Notes under the pieces: generated by a model | What the model saw: the letters and a program-made list of their open reading frames with translations, nothing else | Told to the model about the DNA's origin: nothing | Database searches by the model: none | Assembly: GCA_012032065.1 (NCBI GenBank) | Contig: JAAURV010000013.1 | Coordinates: 1 to 21,591, forward strand | Direction of reading: 5' to 3' | Source of the DNA: Hyphomicrobiales bacterium | Lineage (GTDB): Bacteria > Pseudomonadota > Alphaproteobacteria > Rhizobiales > Aestuariivirgaceae | Length of the DNA stretch: 21,591 nucleotides | Shown: positions 8,173 to 15,821 of the stretch, one piece after another | Layout of the letters: each line of letters opens with the position of its first letter | How positions within the stretch are numbered: position 1 is the first letter of the stretch | Position numbers and translations under genes: made by a program

Positions 8173-9014
8173 GGGGGCGTCAGCCAGTTCACGGTTGCGC
8201 GCCCCCACGAACCGAGACCCAACCTTTCGGCGAGGGCGGTTGCGAGCACCTGCATTTCTTGATCGAATTCTCATGGCGGGTTCACGGCGATGATGCCTGA
8301 TCCCGCCAAGCCTCCGCCTTCGAACGCTTCCCGCACCCGCAATTCGATGTGCAGCATCTCGGGCAATTGAAGCGCCCTGGCCGTGGCGACGAATTGATCC
8401 GCGAATGTCACGCCCTTGACAGGATACCAGAGGAGCAAAACACCGCTGGCGAAACGCTTGTGAGCATCGGCAAGACTGGCGAGCGCCCGTTCGGCATCGT
8501 CCTTCTCTTCGTAAGCGGGATCGATCAGTACGACGCCGCGCCGTTCTTTCGGCGGAAGCGCCTGCTTGAGGAACAGCCGCGCATCTTCCTTGCGCACGAT
8601 GGCTTTTCCGATGTGGCGAAATGTTTCGCCGAGCATGCCGAAATCCACGGGATGCAATTCGTTCAGGACGAGCCGGTCTTGTTGCCTGCTGAGCGCATGC
8701 GCGATCCACGGCGAGCCCGGATAGGTCAGCGCTCCGAAGCGTTCGCACGCGGAAGCCACCGCTTCCCGGTATGGCTTCAGCAACTCCTCCACCGCATCCG
8801 AAATTGGCTCCGTCAGTTTTCCAAAGCCCTCTTCCCACTCCCGCGTCTTCGACGCTTCCTCGCCATTCAGCCGGTAGATGCCATTTCCCGCATGGGAATC
8901 GACAAAACAGAACGGTTTCTCTTTCTGCCCCAATGCCAGGAGGATGCGGGATAGCGCCACGTGCTTCAGCACGTCGCCATGGTTTCCCGCGTGATAGGCA
9001 TGCCGGTAGTTCAT
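8166..9014 (-). pseudogene. rlmJ: rlmJ, 23S rRNA (adenine2030-N6)-methyltransferase, interrupted by in-frame TGA
   Basis: RlmJ methylates N6 of A2030 in 23S rRNA using S-adenosylmethionine. The N terminus MNYRHAYHAGNHGDVLKH is diagnostic, and PFCFVDSHAGNGIYRL carries the SAM-binding Asp. The catalytic motif, DPPY in E. coli, reads DPAY at 165-168 here. The frame stops with TGA at 8271-8273 after IIAVNPP (residue 247). Reading on in the same frame gives EFDQEMQVLATALAER, then GRATVNWLTPPR and TAG at 8166-8168. This matches the C terminus of E. coli RlmJ, which has Trp right after NPP. The TGA therefore replaces a TGG, and the restored length is 282 residues against 280 in E. coli. The truncated product would lack about 35 residues. 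It may be a real nonsense mutation or a base-call error. The ATG at 9014 fits homologues although its ribosome site is weak. Confidence 0.88.
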
Positions 9015-9083
9015 CGCCGTGCACATGCCAGACTAGCGATGCGAATGCTATCGCCTTGCGGCACTTGCCGCTAAAGACCGGCA

Positions 9084-10256
9084 ATGACGGCGCAGCGGCA
9101 AACCCCATCGTTCTGGATTCTCGTGGCGGTGAGCACCATCGGGCCATTGGCGCTCAACATCTTCATGCCATCGCTGCCCGGTCTCCAGCGCTCCTTCGGC
9201 ATTTCCTATGGGACGGCGCAGCTCACGCTCACTCTGTATCTCGCGGGCACGGCACTCTGCCAATTGTTCTACGGTCCCTTGTCGGACAGAGTTGGCCGCA
9301 GGCTTCCGCTGCTCGGCGGAATGACCCTGTTTGTTGCCTCCAGCGTCCTCGCGGCGGTGGCATGGAACATCGAAACGCTGATCGCCGCGCGGTTATTGCA
9401 GGCCGTCGGAGGCTCCGCGGGAATTGTTCTCGCCCGCGCCATGGTGCGCGATGTCTACGATCGCGAGAAATCGGCGAGCGTCATCGCCTATATCACCATG
9501 GCCTTCGTGGTCGCGCCGATGATTGCTCCAATAGTTGGCGGTGTGCTGGACCAGTTCTTCGGATGGCAAGCCAGCTTCTGGCTCCTGGCCATACTGGGCG
9601 CATCGACTCTGACAGCGGCCTTGTTTCTGCTCCCCGAAACACACACAGGCGGGACGGCCACGCTCAACTTCCTCGGTGGCGCGGCTCAACTCTTCAAGAT
9701 TCCGCGCTTTCGCGGCTACGCGTTCACACTGGCTTTTGCTTCCGGAGTTTTCTTCTCATTTCTTGGTGGCGCGCCACATGTGATGATCGACGTCTTAAAG
9801 CGAACGCCCGTGGAGTACGGTCTCTGGTTCGCCGCGGTATCCTTGGGCTACATGGCGGGAAACTTCGTGTCTGGCCGGTTTACGCAAGCGATCGGCATCG
9901 ACAGGCTTGTTCTCTATGGCGCTGTCGCCACTCTCTCGGGCGGCATTTTATGTTTTCTCGCGGCTATCAGCGGCTTGTTGTCGCCCGCCACCCTTTTCGT
10001 GCCGATGATCTTCGCCGCTTTCGGCAATGGACTGACCATCCCCAACGCCACCGCTGGCGCGATTAGCGTCGATCCGAGGTTGACCGGCGCGGCGGCGGGC
10101 TGGTCAGGTTTCACCCAAATGTCCTTCGGCGCACTCGCCTCTCAGCTCGTGGGATCGCTACAGGATGACTGGCCGCAAGCGCTGTTCTGGTGCATGGCAG
10201 CGCTCAGTATTCTAGCACTCGCCTCTCACCTGATGTCGATGAGGCAAAGGGCTTAG
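9084..10256 (+). CDS. Bcr/CflA-type MFS multidrug exporter
   Basis: A complete protein of 390 residues with twelve predicted membrane segments. The N-terminal part reads LALNIFMPSLPGLQRSFG and YGPLSDRVGRR, the loop 2-3 signature of major facilitator proteins. RLLQAVGGSAGIVLARAMVRD is the segment-4/5 signature of the Bcr/CflA drug:H+ antiporter (DHA1) subfamily, with the conserved Arg in helix 4. MAFVVAPMIAPIVGG corresponds to the antiporter motif C region. It acts in the inner membrane as a proton-driven exporter; the substrate cannot be told. The ribosome site is weak (AAAGACCGGCA before ATG). The start region is divergent from rlmJ with 69 bases between. Its stop overlaps that of the convergent YARHG gene (TTAG at 10253-10256). 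Confidence 0.92.
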   Translation: MTAQRQTPSFWILVAVSTIGPLALNIFMPSLPGLQRSFGISYGTAQLTLTLYLAGTALCQLFYGPLSDRVGRRLPLLGGMTLFVASSVLAAVAWNIETLIAARLLQAVGGSAGIVLARAMVRDVYDREKSASVIAYITMAFVVAPMIAPIVGGVLDQFFGWQASFWLLAILGASTLTAALFLLPETHTGGTATLNFLGGAAQLFKIPRFRGYAFTLAFASGVFFSFLGGAPHVMIDVLKRTPVEYGLWFAAVSLGYMAGNFVSGRFTQAIGIDRLVLYGAVATLSGGILCFLAAISGLLSPATLFVPMIFAAFGNGLTIPNATAGAISVDPRLTGAAAGWSGFTQMSFGALASQLVGSLQDDWPQALFWCMAALSILALASHLMSMRQRA

Positions 10257-10588
10257 CAACCCTTCGCGGCTTCCACCTGCTTGATGCGCGAGATATTGCC
10301 GCGCTGCACCTTGGGCAGCGGAACGTCCGCAACATTGTCATAAAGGCAGCCCGCATTGCCGAACCAGCCGATGGCGCGCGAGGTCTTGAAGCAATATTTG
10401 TGGTCCTTGTAGATCGAGTTCCGCAGAATCCACAACGTTTCGCAAGTGAGCGGCTTCAGCTTCGCCTTCGGCACATAGACCGGCTCGACGCAGTCGATCA
10501 GATGACAGCCGGCCTGGGCCGTTCCAGTGAGGGCGGGCAGAAAAGCCGAAACCGCCAGCGCGGCAGCGGCAACGAAAGTCTTGGTCAT
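10253..10588 (-). CDS. Exported YARHG-domain protein
   Basis: A protein of 111 residues with a Sec signal peptide (MTKTFVAAAALAVSAFLPALTGTAQA, cleavage near 26). The mature part contains the YARHG-type motif: TCETLWILRNSIYKDHKYCFKT, then WFGNAGCLYDN, then PLPKVQRGNISRIKQVE. The hallmark tetrad itself is YKDHK here. Six cysteines remain in the mature protein. The YARHG domain is known as an extracellular domain of unknown function. The start at 10588 has AGGAG seven bases upstream. Its last codons overlap the end of the convergent exporter gene. Confidence 0.85.
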   Translation of the reverse strand: MTKTFVAAAALAVSAFLPALTGTAQAGCHLIDCVEPVYVPKAKLKPLTCETLWILRNSIYKDHKYCFKTSRAIGWFGNAGCLYDNVADVPLPKVQRGNISRIKQVEAAKGC

Positions 10589-10688
10589 TGGGTTCTCCTG
10601 TTTGTGGAAGGATCAATGGCGCGGCGTGCTTGAACCGGGGATGAACGGTGGGGCGGCGTTAAGGATTCAGTAATCTCCAGGAGCGACG

Positions 10689-10739
10689 ATGACCTTCATG
10701 TCAATTCTTCGAAGGGGGCTTCGATGGTCCGCGTACTGA
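10689..10739 (+). CDS. Possible 16-codon leader ORF overlapping the next start
   Basis: ATG at 10689 is preceded by a strong AGGAG (five-base spacer) and opens a 16-codon frame, MTFMSILRRGLRWSAY, stopping at 10737-10739. It overlaps the start of the 57-residue protein at 10724 in another frame. Either it is a translated leader coupled to that gene, or it is the true 5' end of it and one G is missing in the G5 run at 10714-10718; adding one G joins the two frames into one signal peptide. Confidence 0.3.
   Translation: MTFMSILRRGLRWSAY
10709..10724 (+). promoter_or_regulatory. Hairpin over the ribosome site of the 57-aa gene
   Basis: TCGAAG at 10709-10714 and CTTCGA at 10719-10724 form a perfect six-base stem with loop GGGG. 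The purine-rich Shine-Dalgarno-like bases and the A of the start codon lie inside it, so it could lower initiation unless ribosomes on the leader frame melt it. The structure is short and this role is an inference. Confidence 0.25.
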
Positions 10740-10897
10740 CGATTGCCGTGCTGCTCACAATGACTCCTGCCGTTTTCGCCGAGGACGCGCCGCCCTTGTT
10801 CGGTTCCGACACAATGGCGCCGACGCGTGTGGTGATCGATCCCGCGACGGGTCTTCCCATGACAGTCGCTACCCTGCCACTGCCCACCGGCGATTGA
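10724..10897 (+). CDS. Small exported protein, 57 residues, unknown function
   Basis: A frame of 57 codons starting MVRVLTIAVLLTMTPAVFAED, which reads as a short Sec signal peptide with cleavage after Ala19. That leaves a mature peptide of only 38 residues rich in Pro, Thr and Asp, with no cysteine and no lipobox. AAGGGGG before the ATG serves as a ribosome site. The gene is followed after 41 bases by the frameshifted lipoprotein on the same strand and may be co-transcribed with it. No family recognised. The start is open to doubt (see the leader ORF at 10689). Confidence 0.55.
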   Translation: MVRVLTIAVLLTMTPAVFAEDAPPLFGSDTMAPTRVVIDPATGLPMTVATLPLPTGD

Positions 10898-10938
10898 GCG
10901 CTTCCGCAGGGGACGGAGCCTGTGCTAAACAGGCGCTT

Positions 10939-11357
10939 ATGAAGAGACCGGGGAAAATGCGCCGTGGCATCGCCACGGGCTGTTGCATGTTGGGCGTGGC
11001 ACTTTTGCTCGCTGGCTGTATGAGTTCGCGTGAGCAGGCCGCTCCTCCACAATTGAACGCCCCGTCGGACCAAGTGCCGAACAGATTCGCGGCATCCTGG
11101 CCGGCAAGAGCTGGCGATGGTCCAACCCCGACAAGAATGTAAGTGGCGTCACACTCTACGCGAATGATGGCACCACGCTCGTCGAAGTTGACGGCAAGGG
11201 AACAACTACAGGTAACTGGCGTTCGGAAGACGGCAAGCTCTGCGAGAGTTACGCACCCGCCTCTTTCATTCCCAATGGCCTGAACGAGTCGTGTAAGCCG
11301 TTTTCGGGTTCCGGGGGAACTTATTCAGTCGGCGGGGCAACCTTCACCCTCGCCTGA
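10939..11357 (+). pseudogene. Lipoprotein with beta-rich C-terminal domain, frameshifted
   Basis: The first frame (ATG 10939) gives MKRPGKMRRG, then a hydrophobic segment ending LLLAGC: a lipoprotein signal with the acylated Cys at residue 27. It continues to LNAPSDQ and then degenerates. From 11076 the next frame continues with AEQIRGILAGKSWRW, LYANDGTTLVEVDGKG, TGNWRSEDGKLCE and CKPFSGSGGTYSVGGATFTLA, ending TGA at 11357. This matches domain for domain the intact lipoprotein at 12208 (AEIRAAIAGKTF, YNGDGTFTFEDD, GTGQWSASSGQFCE, C-EF). One base is missing around 11074-11076; restoring it gives LNAPSDQVAEQIRGILAGK in one frame, a protein of about 139 residues. Pseudogene or sequence error. 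A second possible start is the ATG at 10957. Confidence 0.75.
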
Positions 11358-11465
11358 CCGATCACGGAACTTTTAGACCCCCTTCACATTGTGGCCACAG
11401 CCGCTTCACGTTCTCGCCCATAGGCGGGACCATATATGCACGATTCTATGAAAAGGAGGAAAAGC
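11358..11465. promoter_or_regulatory. Upstream region of the L,D-transpeptidase gene
   Basis: 108 bases holding a perfect palindrome TGTGGCCACA at 11390-11399 and an imperfect stem TCTCGCC-CATA-GGCGGGA just before CATATATGC. The last element resembles a -10 region but a well-spaced -35 is not evident. A promoter here is likely since a strong Shine-Dalgarno sequence follows; the operator assignment is a guess. Confidence 0.25.
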
Positions 11466-12143
11466 ATGTCCGCACTACTGTCGCGCCGCGCCATCCTCTG
11501 TGCCGCAGTTTCGGCGGCCATGGCGCCAGCTTTTGCAATGGCCCAAGAACCCGCGTCCTATGAATCCTATGGGCCTCTGGCGGACGGACGCGATCCGAGC
11601 CTGCTTCCGCCAACCGAATCGCCGATCGACTATCCGATTCAAGAAATCTCGGCGGGGAAAATTCCCGCCAGGTTCCGCCGTCAGCTTGTGACGTATGACG
11701 GCGGCGAATGGCCGGGAACCATCATCGTCGATCCACAAAACCGCTTTCTCTACCACATCCGCGAAGGTGGAAAGGCCGTGCGTTACGGCGTGGGCGTCGG
11801 CCGGGATGGCTTCGAATGGAATGGCGACGCGATCATTGGCCTGAAGCGGCGCTGGCCGCGCTGGCTGCCGCCGCTTGAAATGGTCGAGCGTGACGAGAAA
11901 GCCGCTGAATGGGTGAACGGCATGCCGGGCGGACCCGAGAACCCGCTGGGTGCACGCGCCCTCTATCTCTACTCCAACGGCGAGGACACGCTCTACCGCA
12001 TCCATGGCACCAACGATCCCAAGAGCATCGGCAAGGCCTTGTCGTCCGGCTGCATTCGGATGCTGAACCAGGATATTGCCGATCTCTACCTTAAAGTGCC
12101 GAAAGGCTCGCGGGTGGTCGTGCTGCCGGGCGTTTCAGCCTAA
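11466..12143 (+). CDS. L,D-transpeptidase (YkuD domain), exported
   Basis: A protein of 225 residues. Three in-frame ATGs exist (11436, 11448, 11466); the last is chosen because AAGGAGG lies six bases before it. The N terminus MSALLSRRAILCAAVSAAMAPAFAMA is a signal peptide with twin arginines (SRRAIL), so Tat export is possible. The YkuD domain covers about residues 82-222: GTIIVDPQNRFLYHI opens it, and the catalytic motif IHGTNDPKSIGKALSSGCIRM holds His180 and the nucleophile Cys196. These enzymes form 3-3 cross-links in peptidoglycan or attach proteins to it, in the periplasm; which reaction applies here cannot be told. It lies between two lipoproteins of one family, upstream of a Crp-type regulator gene. 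No frameshift or missing key residue. Confidence 0.93.
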   Translation: MSALLSRRAILCAAVSAAMAPAFAMAQEPASYESYGPLADGRDPSLLPPTESPIDYPIQEISAGKIPARFRRQLVTYDGGEWPGTIIVDPQNRFLYHIREGGKAVRYGVGVGRDGFEWNGDAIIGLKRRWPRWLPPLEMVERDEKAAEWVNGMPGGPENPLGARALYLYSNGEDTLYRIHGTNDPKSIGKALSSGCIRMLNQDIADLYLKVPKGSRVVVLPGVSA

Positions 12144-12207
12144 GCCTTGATGCAACCTGCAACCTGTGGCACATGCCCGGTTTGATAACCGAGGCCAGCC
12201 TAACCTT

Positions 12208-12603
12208 ATGAGAGCTTTTCCCGCCCTGCTCACGGCCGCATTTTTGCTCGCGGCCTGTAACAACGACGCCAAGGGCGTGCGTTTCGTGAACGGCGTTGAT
12301 CGTGGCTCGCCCGACGCGCAGCCGGTGCGCGCGCTCTCGGACGCCGAGATTCGCGCCGCCATCGCCGGCAAAACCTTCCAGTACACCCGTTCGGATGGCA
12401 ATGGCTTTGTGACTTACAATGGCGATGGTACGTTCACCTTCGAGGATGACACGAAAGGTGCGGGAACAGGGCAATGGTCCGCGTCCAGCGGGCAATTCTG
12501 CGAAGTCTTCGGCGCAGGCGCGCCAAGGGACTGCGGCGAGTTCAAGAACACCGGCGATGCTTTTTTCGCCGCCAAGTCCAGGCTCGTTGAAATGAAGGGA
12601 TAA
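12208..12603 (+). CDS. Small lipoprotein, second member of the local family
   Basis: A protein of 131 residues. The start at 12208 (14 codons inside the longest frame) gives the signal MRAFPALLTAAFLLAAC with lipobox LAAC and the acylated Cys17. The mature domain has SDAEIRAAIAGKTFQY, VTYNGDGTFTFEDD, GAGTGQWSASSGQFCE, a second Cys in RDCGEFKN, and a final beta-like segment. This pattern (DGT, GxW, CE, C) recalls small beta-barrel families such as DUF995, but I cannot assign it firmly. It shares the pattern with the frameshifted lipoprotein at 10939, suggesting duplication. The stop is only four bases before the Crp-type gene, so the two are co-transcribed. Its ribosome site (GAGG, 13 bases upstream) is distant. 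Expected location: periplasmic face of a membrane. Confidence 0.78.
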   Translation: MRAFPALLTAAFLLAACNNDAKGVRFVNGVDRGSPDAQPVRALSDAEIRAAIAGKTFQYTRSDGNGFVTYNGDGTFTFEDDTKGAGTGQWSASSGQFCEVFGAGAPRDCGEFKNTGDAFFAAKSRLVEMKG

Positions 12604-12607
12604 GATC

Positions 12608-13330
12608 ATGGCGGGGGGAGATCAGGGCCAAGGCCGGGAGACATCCGGAGACCTGTTCGGCAAGTTTCCGTTCTTCGCGGCGATTCCTCCCGAGGCCCGT
12701 CTGGCAATCAGCCGGCGCTGCGTTCGGAAGTCCTATGGCCCAGGCGAAATCCTGATCGGGCACAGGGACAGTTCGCGAGACGTCCTGTTCCTCGATGCCG
12801 GCAAGGCGCGCGTCAACATTTTCTCCGCCAGCGGACGCCAAGTTTCGTTCCGCGATGTCACGGCGGGGGCCATCTTCGGGGAGTTGTCCGCAATCGACGA
12901 GCAGCAGCGCTCGGCTTCGGTGGAATGCGTGACGGCATGCTCGGCCATCACCATGCCGCGCCAGGTCTTTCTGGAATCGATGGAGCAACATCCGCCATTC
13001 ATGCGCGCGGTGTTGGCACATCTAACATCACAGATCCGCACCTTGACGTCTCGGGTTTATGAGTTTTCCACCCGTTCGGTGAGAAACCGGGTGCAAGCCG
13101 AGCTGCTGCGCATTGCCGGCGATCCGCCGCCGGATCGCAACGAGGTGACGATCGACAAAATGCCCACGCACAAGGACATTGCCGACCGCATCAGCACGCA
13201 TCGCGAGGCGGTGACGCGCGAATTGGGTTCGCTCGAGCAGGCGGGTCTCGTGGCGAAAGAAGGCCGCAAGCTGAAGCTGCTCAACGTCAAGCGGCTCCGC
13301 ATGCTCGCCGAAGAACCCTCCGCGGACTGA
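12608..13330 (+). CDS. Crp/Fnr-family transcriptional regulator, probable cAMP receptor
   Basis: A complete protein of 240 residues with an N-terminal cyclic-nucleotide-binding domain (about 17-135), a long dimer helix and a C-terminal winged helix (about 160-232, recognition part DIADRISTHREAVTRELGSLEQAG). The phosphate-binding cassette reads GELSAIDEQQRSAS. Gly91-Glu92-Leu93 and Arg101-Ser102 correspond to the E. coli CRP residues that hold the cAMP ribose and phosphate. In the dimer helix LTSRV (Thr147-Ser148) matches the CRP pair Thr127-Ser128 that contacts adenine. No cysteine cluster for an Fe-S centre, so it is not FNR-like. It lies four bases after the lipoprotein gene and two before the ligase gene, so it may regulate its own operon. 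An adenylate cyclase gene lies 2.3-2.5 kb away on the other strand. Confidence 0.9.
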   Translation: MAGGDQGQGRETSGDLFGKFPFFAAIPPEARLAISRRCVRKSYGPGEILIGHRDSSRDVLFLDAGKARVNIFSASGRQVSFRDVTAGAIFGELSAIDEQQRSASVECVTACSAITMPRQVFLESMEQHPPFMRAVLAHLTSQIRTLTSRVYEFSTRSVRNRVQAELLRIAGDPPPDRNEVTIDKMPTHKDIADRISTHREAVTRELGSLEQAGLVAKEGRKLKLLNVKRLRMLAEEPSAD

Positions 13331-13332
13331 CG

Positions 13333-14874
13333 ATGGCGCTGGTTTTGCGCGGCGGCCGCGAGGCGTTGCCGCTGCAAGAGTTTTCGAGGCGCACGGTTCC
13401 CGATCTGCTCGACAGGTCTCGCGCCTTTGGCGAGGACCGGCCTTTTCTCGTCGATTGCGCAGCCCCCGCTCCATTGAGTTATGAAACGTTTCTCCGCCGG
13501 GTATCCGCCACGGCCCACGGCTTGCTGGAACACTTTGCTCCGCAAAGCCGCATCGCTTGCATGATGCCGAACTGTCTCGAATATCTGGTGCTGCGCTATG
13601 CGATTTCGGTGGCGGGCATGACCGAGGTGGCGATCAACACAGCACACAAGGGTCCGGTTCTGCGGGCCATGATCGAATTGGCAAGGCCACATGCCATCAT
13701 CGCAGCGGATGGTCTCTTCGAGACCATTCGAGAAGCAGGCGGCGGAGAAATGCTCGTTTCGGAATGGACGCGCGGCGCGCTGCTTTCATCCGAGGCCTCA
13801 TGGAGCGAACGGCCGAGCGCAGATATCGATCCGGCATCGCCATCGCGGCTTCTCTTCACCTCCGGAACCAGCGGGCGCTCCAAGGCAGTGGAACTTTCCC
13901 ACGCATATGAAGTCTACACCGGCGAGCGCCATGTCGACTTGCTGTCCATCGCCAAGGACGATCGCTGGCTTTACGTCACGCCGATGTTTCACATCGATGC
14001 CGTCTACATCATGTCGATTCTGCTCCACACCGGCGGATCGTTTGCCTGGACAGAAAAACTTTCCGCCTCGCGGTTTTGGAATGTTGCGGCGAGTTCGCAG
14101 TCAACTTATCTGTGTTACGTCGGCGCAATCCTGCCCATCTTGCTTAAACACGGCGCGCCCTCGCAGCCCCACAAACTGCGCTATTGCGTGGGTGGCGGCG
14201 CGACGGCCAGGCAGATCGCGGAGTTCGAAAATCGCATCGGCATCGAGGTTCTGGAAGCCTACGCGATGACCGAATGCATCGCCTGTACGTTCAGCACATC
14301 GGACTTGAAGAAACCGGGTCGCGCCGGCAGACCGGTCCCCGGTTACGAAGTTGCCATTTCCGCCGAAGGAAGTGAAATCCTCGTGCGCAGCAAGGAACCC
14401 TGCGGAATCTTCTCGGGGTATTTCGGCGATGCGGAAGCCACTTCGAAAACCATGCGCGACGGCTGGTTCCACACCGGTGATTTGGGATCGTTCGATGAAG
14501 ACGGCTTTCTCGCATTCCGCGGCCGCCTCAAGGATGCCATCCGGGTGAAAGGCGAAAACGTCTCGGCGCAAGAGCTTGAAGCCATCGCCGAGGGTCATCC
14601 AGATGTCGAGACGGCCGCCGCCATCGCGGTGTCTTCGGAATTGGCGGAAGACGAAATCCTGCTCTACGCAGAGCCGAAGAAGGGCCGCCTTCTTCTCCCG
14701 GAGTCCCTTTCCGATCACATCCGCGCCACTACCGCACGCTTCATGTGGCCCAAATACATCCGCATCGTCCCCTCCCTGCCCCGCACCGAAACGCAAAAGG
14801 TGCGGAAACAGGAACTCAGCCGCGATATCGCTCCGGTGTTTGGCAAGCTCCGGCTGCTACGGCCCCGAGGCTAG
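13333..14874 (+). CDS. AMP-binding acyl-CoA synthetase / ligase
   Basis: A complete protein of 513 residues of the ANL superfamily, which activates a carboxylic acid with ATP as acyl-AMP and transfers it to CoA. Seen motifs: the phosphate loop LFTSGTSGRSKAVELSH at about 174-190 (Lys184), YAMTEC at 310-315, GWFHTGDLG with Asp383, FRGRLKDAIRVKGENVS with Arg398, and the C-terminal lysine Lys489 in PRTETQKVRK. The last motif is usually TGK, here TQK. The overall shape resembles crotonobetaine/carnitine-CoA ligase-like and medium-chain enzymes, but the substrate cannot be read from the sequence. It follows the Crp-type gene by two bases, so they form one operon. Its last 18 bases overlap the 3' end of the convergent TPR gene. 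Confidence 0.9.
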   Translation: MALVLRGGREALPLQEFSRRTVPDLLDRSRAFGEDRPFLVDCAAPAPLSYETFLRRVSATAHGLLEHFAPQSRIACMMPNCLEYLVLRYAISVAGMTEVAINTAHKGPVLRAMIELARPHAIIAADGLFETIREAGGGEMLVSEWTRGALLSSEASWSERPSADIDPASPSRLLFTSGTSGRSKAVELSHAYEVYTGERHVDLLSIAKDDRWLYVTPMFHIDAVYIMSILLHTGGSFAWTEKLSASRFWNVAASSQSTYLCYVGAILPILLKHGAPSQPHKLRYCVGGGATARQIAEFENRIGIEVLEAYAMTECIACTFSTSDLKKPGRAGRPVPGYEVAISAEGSEILVRSKEPCGIFSGYFGDAEATSKTMRDGWFHTGDLGSFDEDGFLAFRGRLKDAIRVKGENVSAQELEAIAEGHPDVETAAAIAVSSELAEDEILLYAEPKKGRLLLPESLSDHIRATTARFMWPKYIRIVPSLPRTETQKVRKQELSRDIAPVFGKLRLLRPRG

Positions 14875-15773
14875 GGCCTTGAATGCGGCATCCACGTTCT
14901 GCCGCCAATAATCCTCGTCCGTCTGGTTCCTGAAAGGCGCGAAGCGGATCGCCTGCTCCACGTTCCAGTGAGGGAAGTCGGCGGCAAAGCGTGCGATCGC
15001 GCGCTGTGTGGCGCGGAACTGCCGTTCGATCTTGCGCTTGCGGTCTTCCTCGCCAATGCCTTCCATATTCTCGTAAACAACCTTCTTTGCCGCATGTACG
15101 GCGGCCAGCAGAAGCTGCACTTCGAGAATGTAGCTCTCGTCGCCGGGCTGGCCAAAGGTCATCTTGATTTCGTCGAGCGACAGATCGAGGAATGTAAGCT
15201 CGTCAGCGCGATTGCGGCCCGCGGTGACGAAATATGTCCACGCCTTGATCCAGTGGTACCAGTCGGGCTGCCGCGCCGCGCGGCGGATGTTCTTTTCCGC
15301 CATGTTGAGATTACCGAGATGCACAAGGGCATCGGCGGTTTCGGCTTCAAGATTGGCGTTGACCTCGTCGCGGTTGAGATAGTTCGCCTGCTTGAAGGCC
15401 GCTTCCGCCAGGTCGAACTCGCGGCGGATCAGATGCACGTTGGCGGCGGCCCACCAAAGATCGTAATCGGTCTCATCCATTTTCCGGGCAGCGAGCACGC
15501 GGTCCCGCGCCACGTCGAGCCGTTGCTGCAAATTGAGTTTTTCATCGGCGAACCCGTCGATCGGCCAGCCTTCCGACACCGTCAGGGACAGCGCGTAGCC
15601 GAACCAGGCAAGCGCGCGGGGAAACTCCGGATTGCTCTTGGTCAATCCCTCAAGGAGCCCATAGGCCTTTTGAAAACCTCGGTTGCCTTCAAGTTGGCTT
15701 GTTCGGTGGCCGGGAATAGCCGCGTGGCTTCGACGAAAGTGTCGAACGCCTTGAAATCGGTCGTGCCTCTCAT
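14857..15773 (-). pseudogene. Stand-alone TPR protein resembling the cyclase TPR region, frameshifted
   Basis: From the ATG at 15773 (AGGAG six bases upstream) the frame reads MRGTTDFKAFDTFVEATRLF to ATEVF and then leaves the protein. From about 15667 the next frame continues KAYGLLEGLTKSNPEFPRALAW and runs to KALASGP, TAG at 14857. The junction is GGTTTTCAAAAGGCC: with A5 in place of A4 the frames join as EVFKKAYGLLEG, giving about 305 residues. No signal peptide, so cytoplasmic. The central part aligns by eye with the TPR region of the cyclase upstream: NPEFPRALAWFGYALSL against DPNYGRPHGWLGYVLVL, and DYDLWWAAANVH against DHDTHWALASIH. It starts 48 bases after the cyclase stop and is probably in the same operon. 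Pseudogene or homopolymer error. Confidence 0.72.
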
Positions 15774-15821
15774 GGAGTTCTCCTGTGCTCAATCGAAGGC
15801 CTGGGGCGCGCCAGCATGGTG

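Noticed and set aside
8271..8273. A genetic code in which TGA means Trp
   Set aside because: Other genes here (MBL hydrolase, DUF992, FAD oxidoreductase, Crp) end naturally at TGA, and Trp is written TGG throughout.
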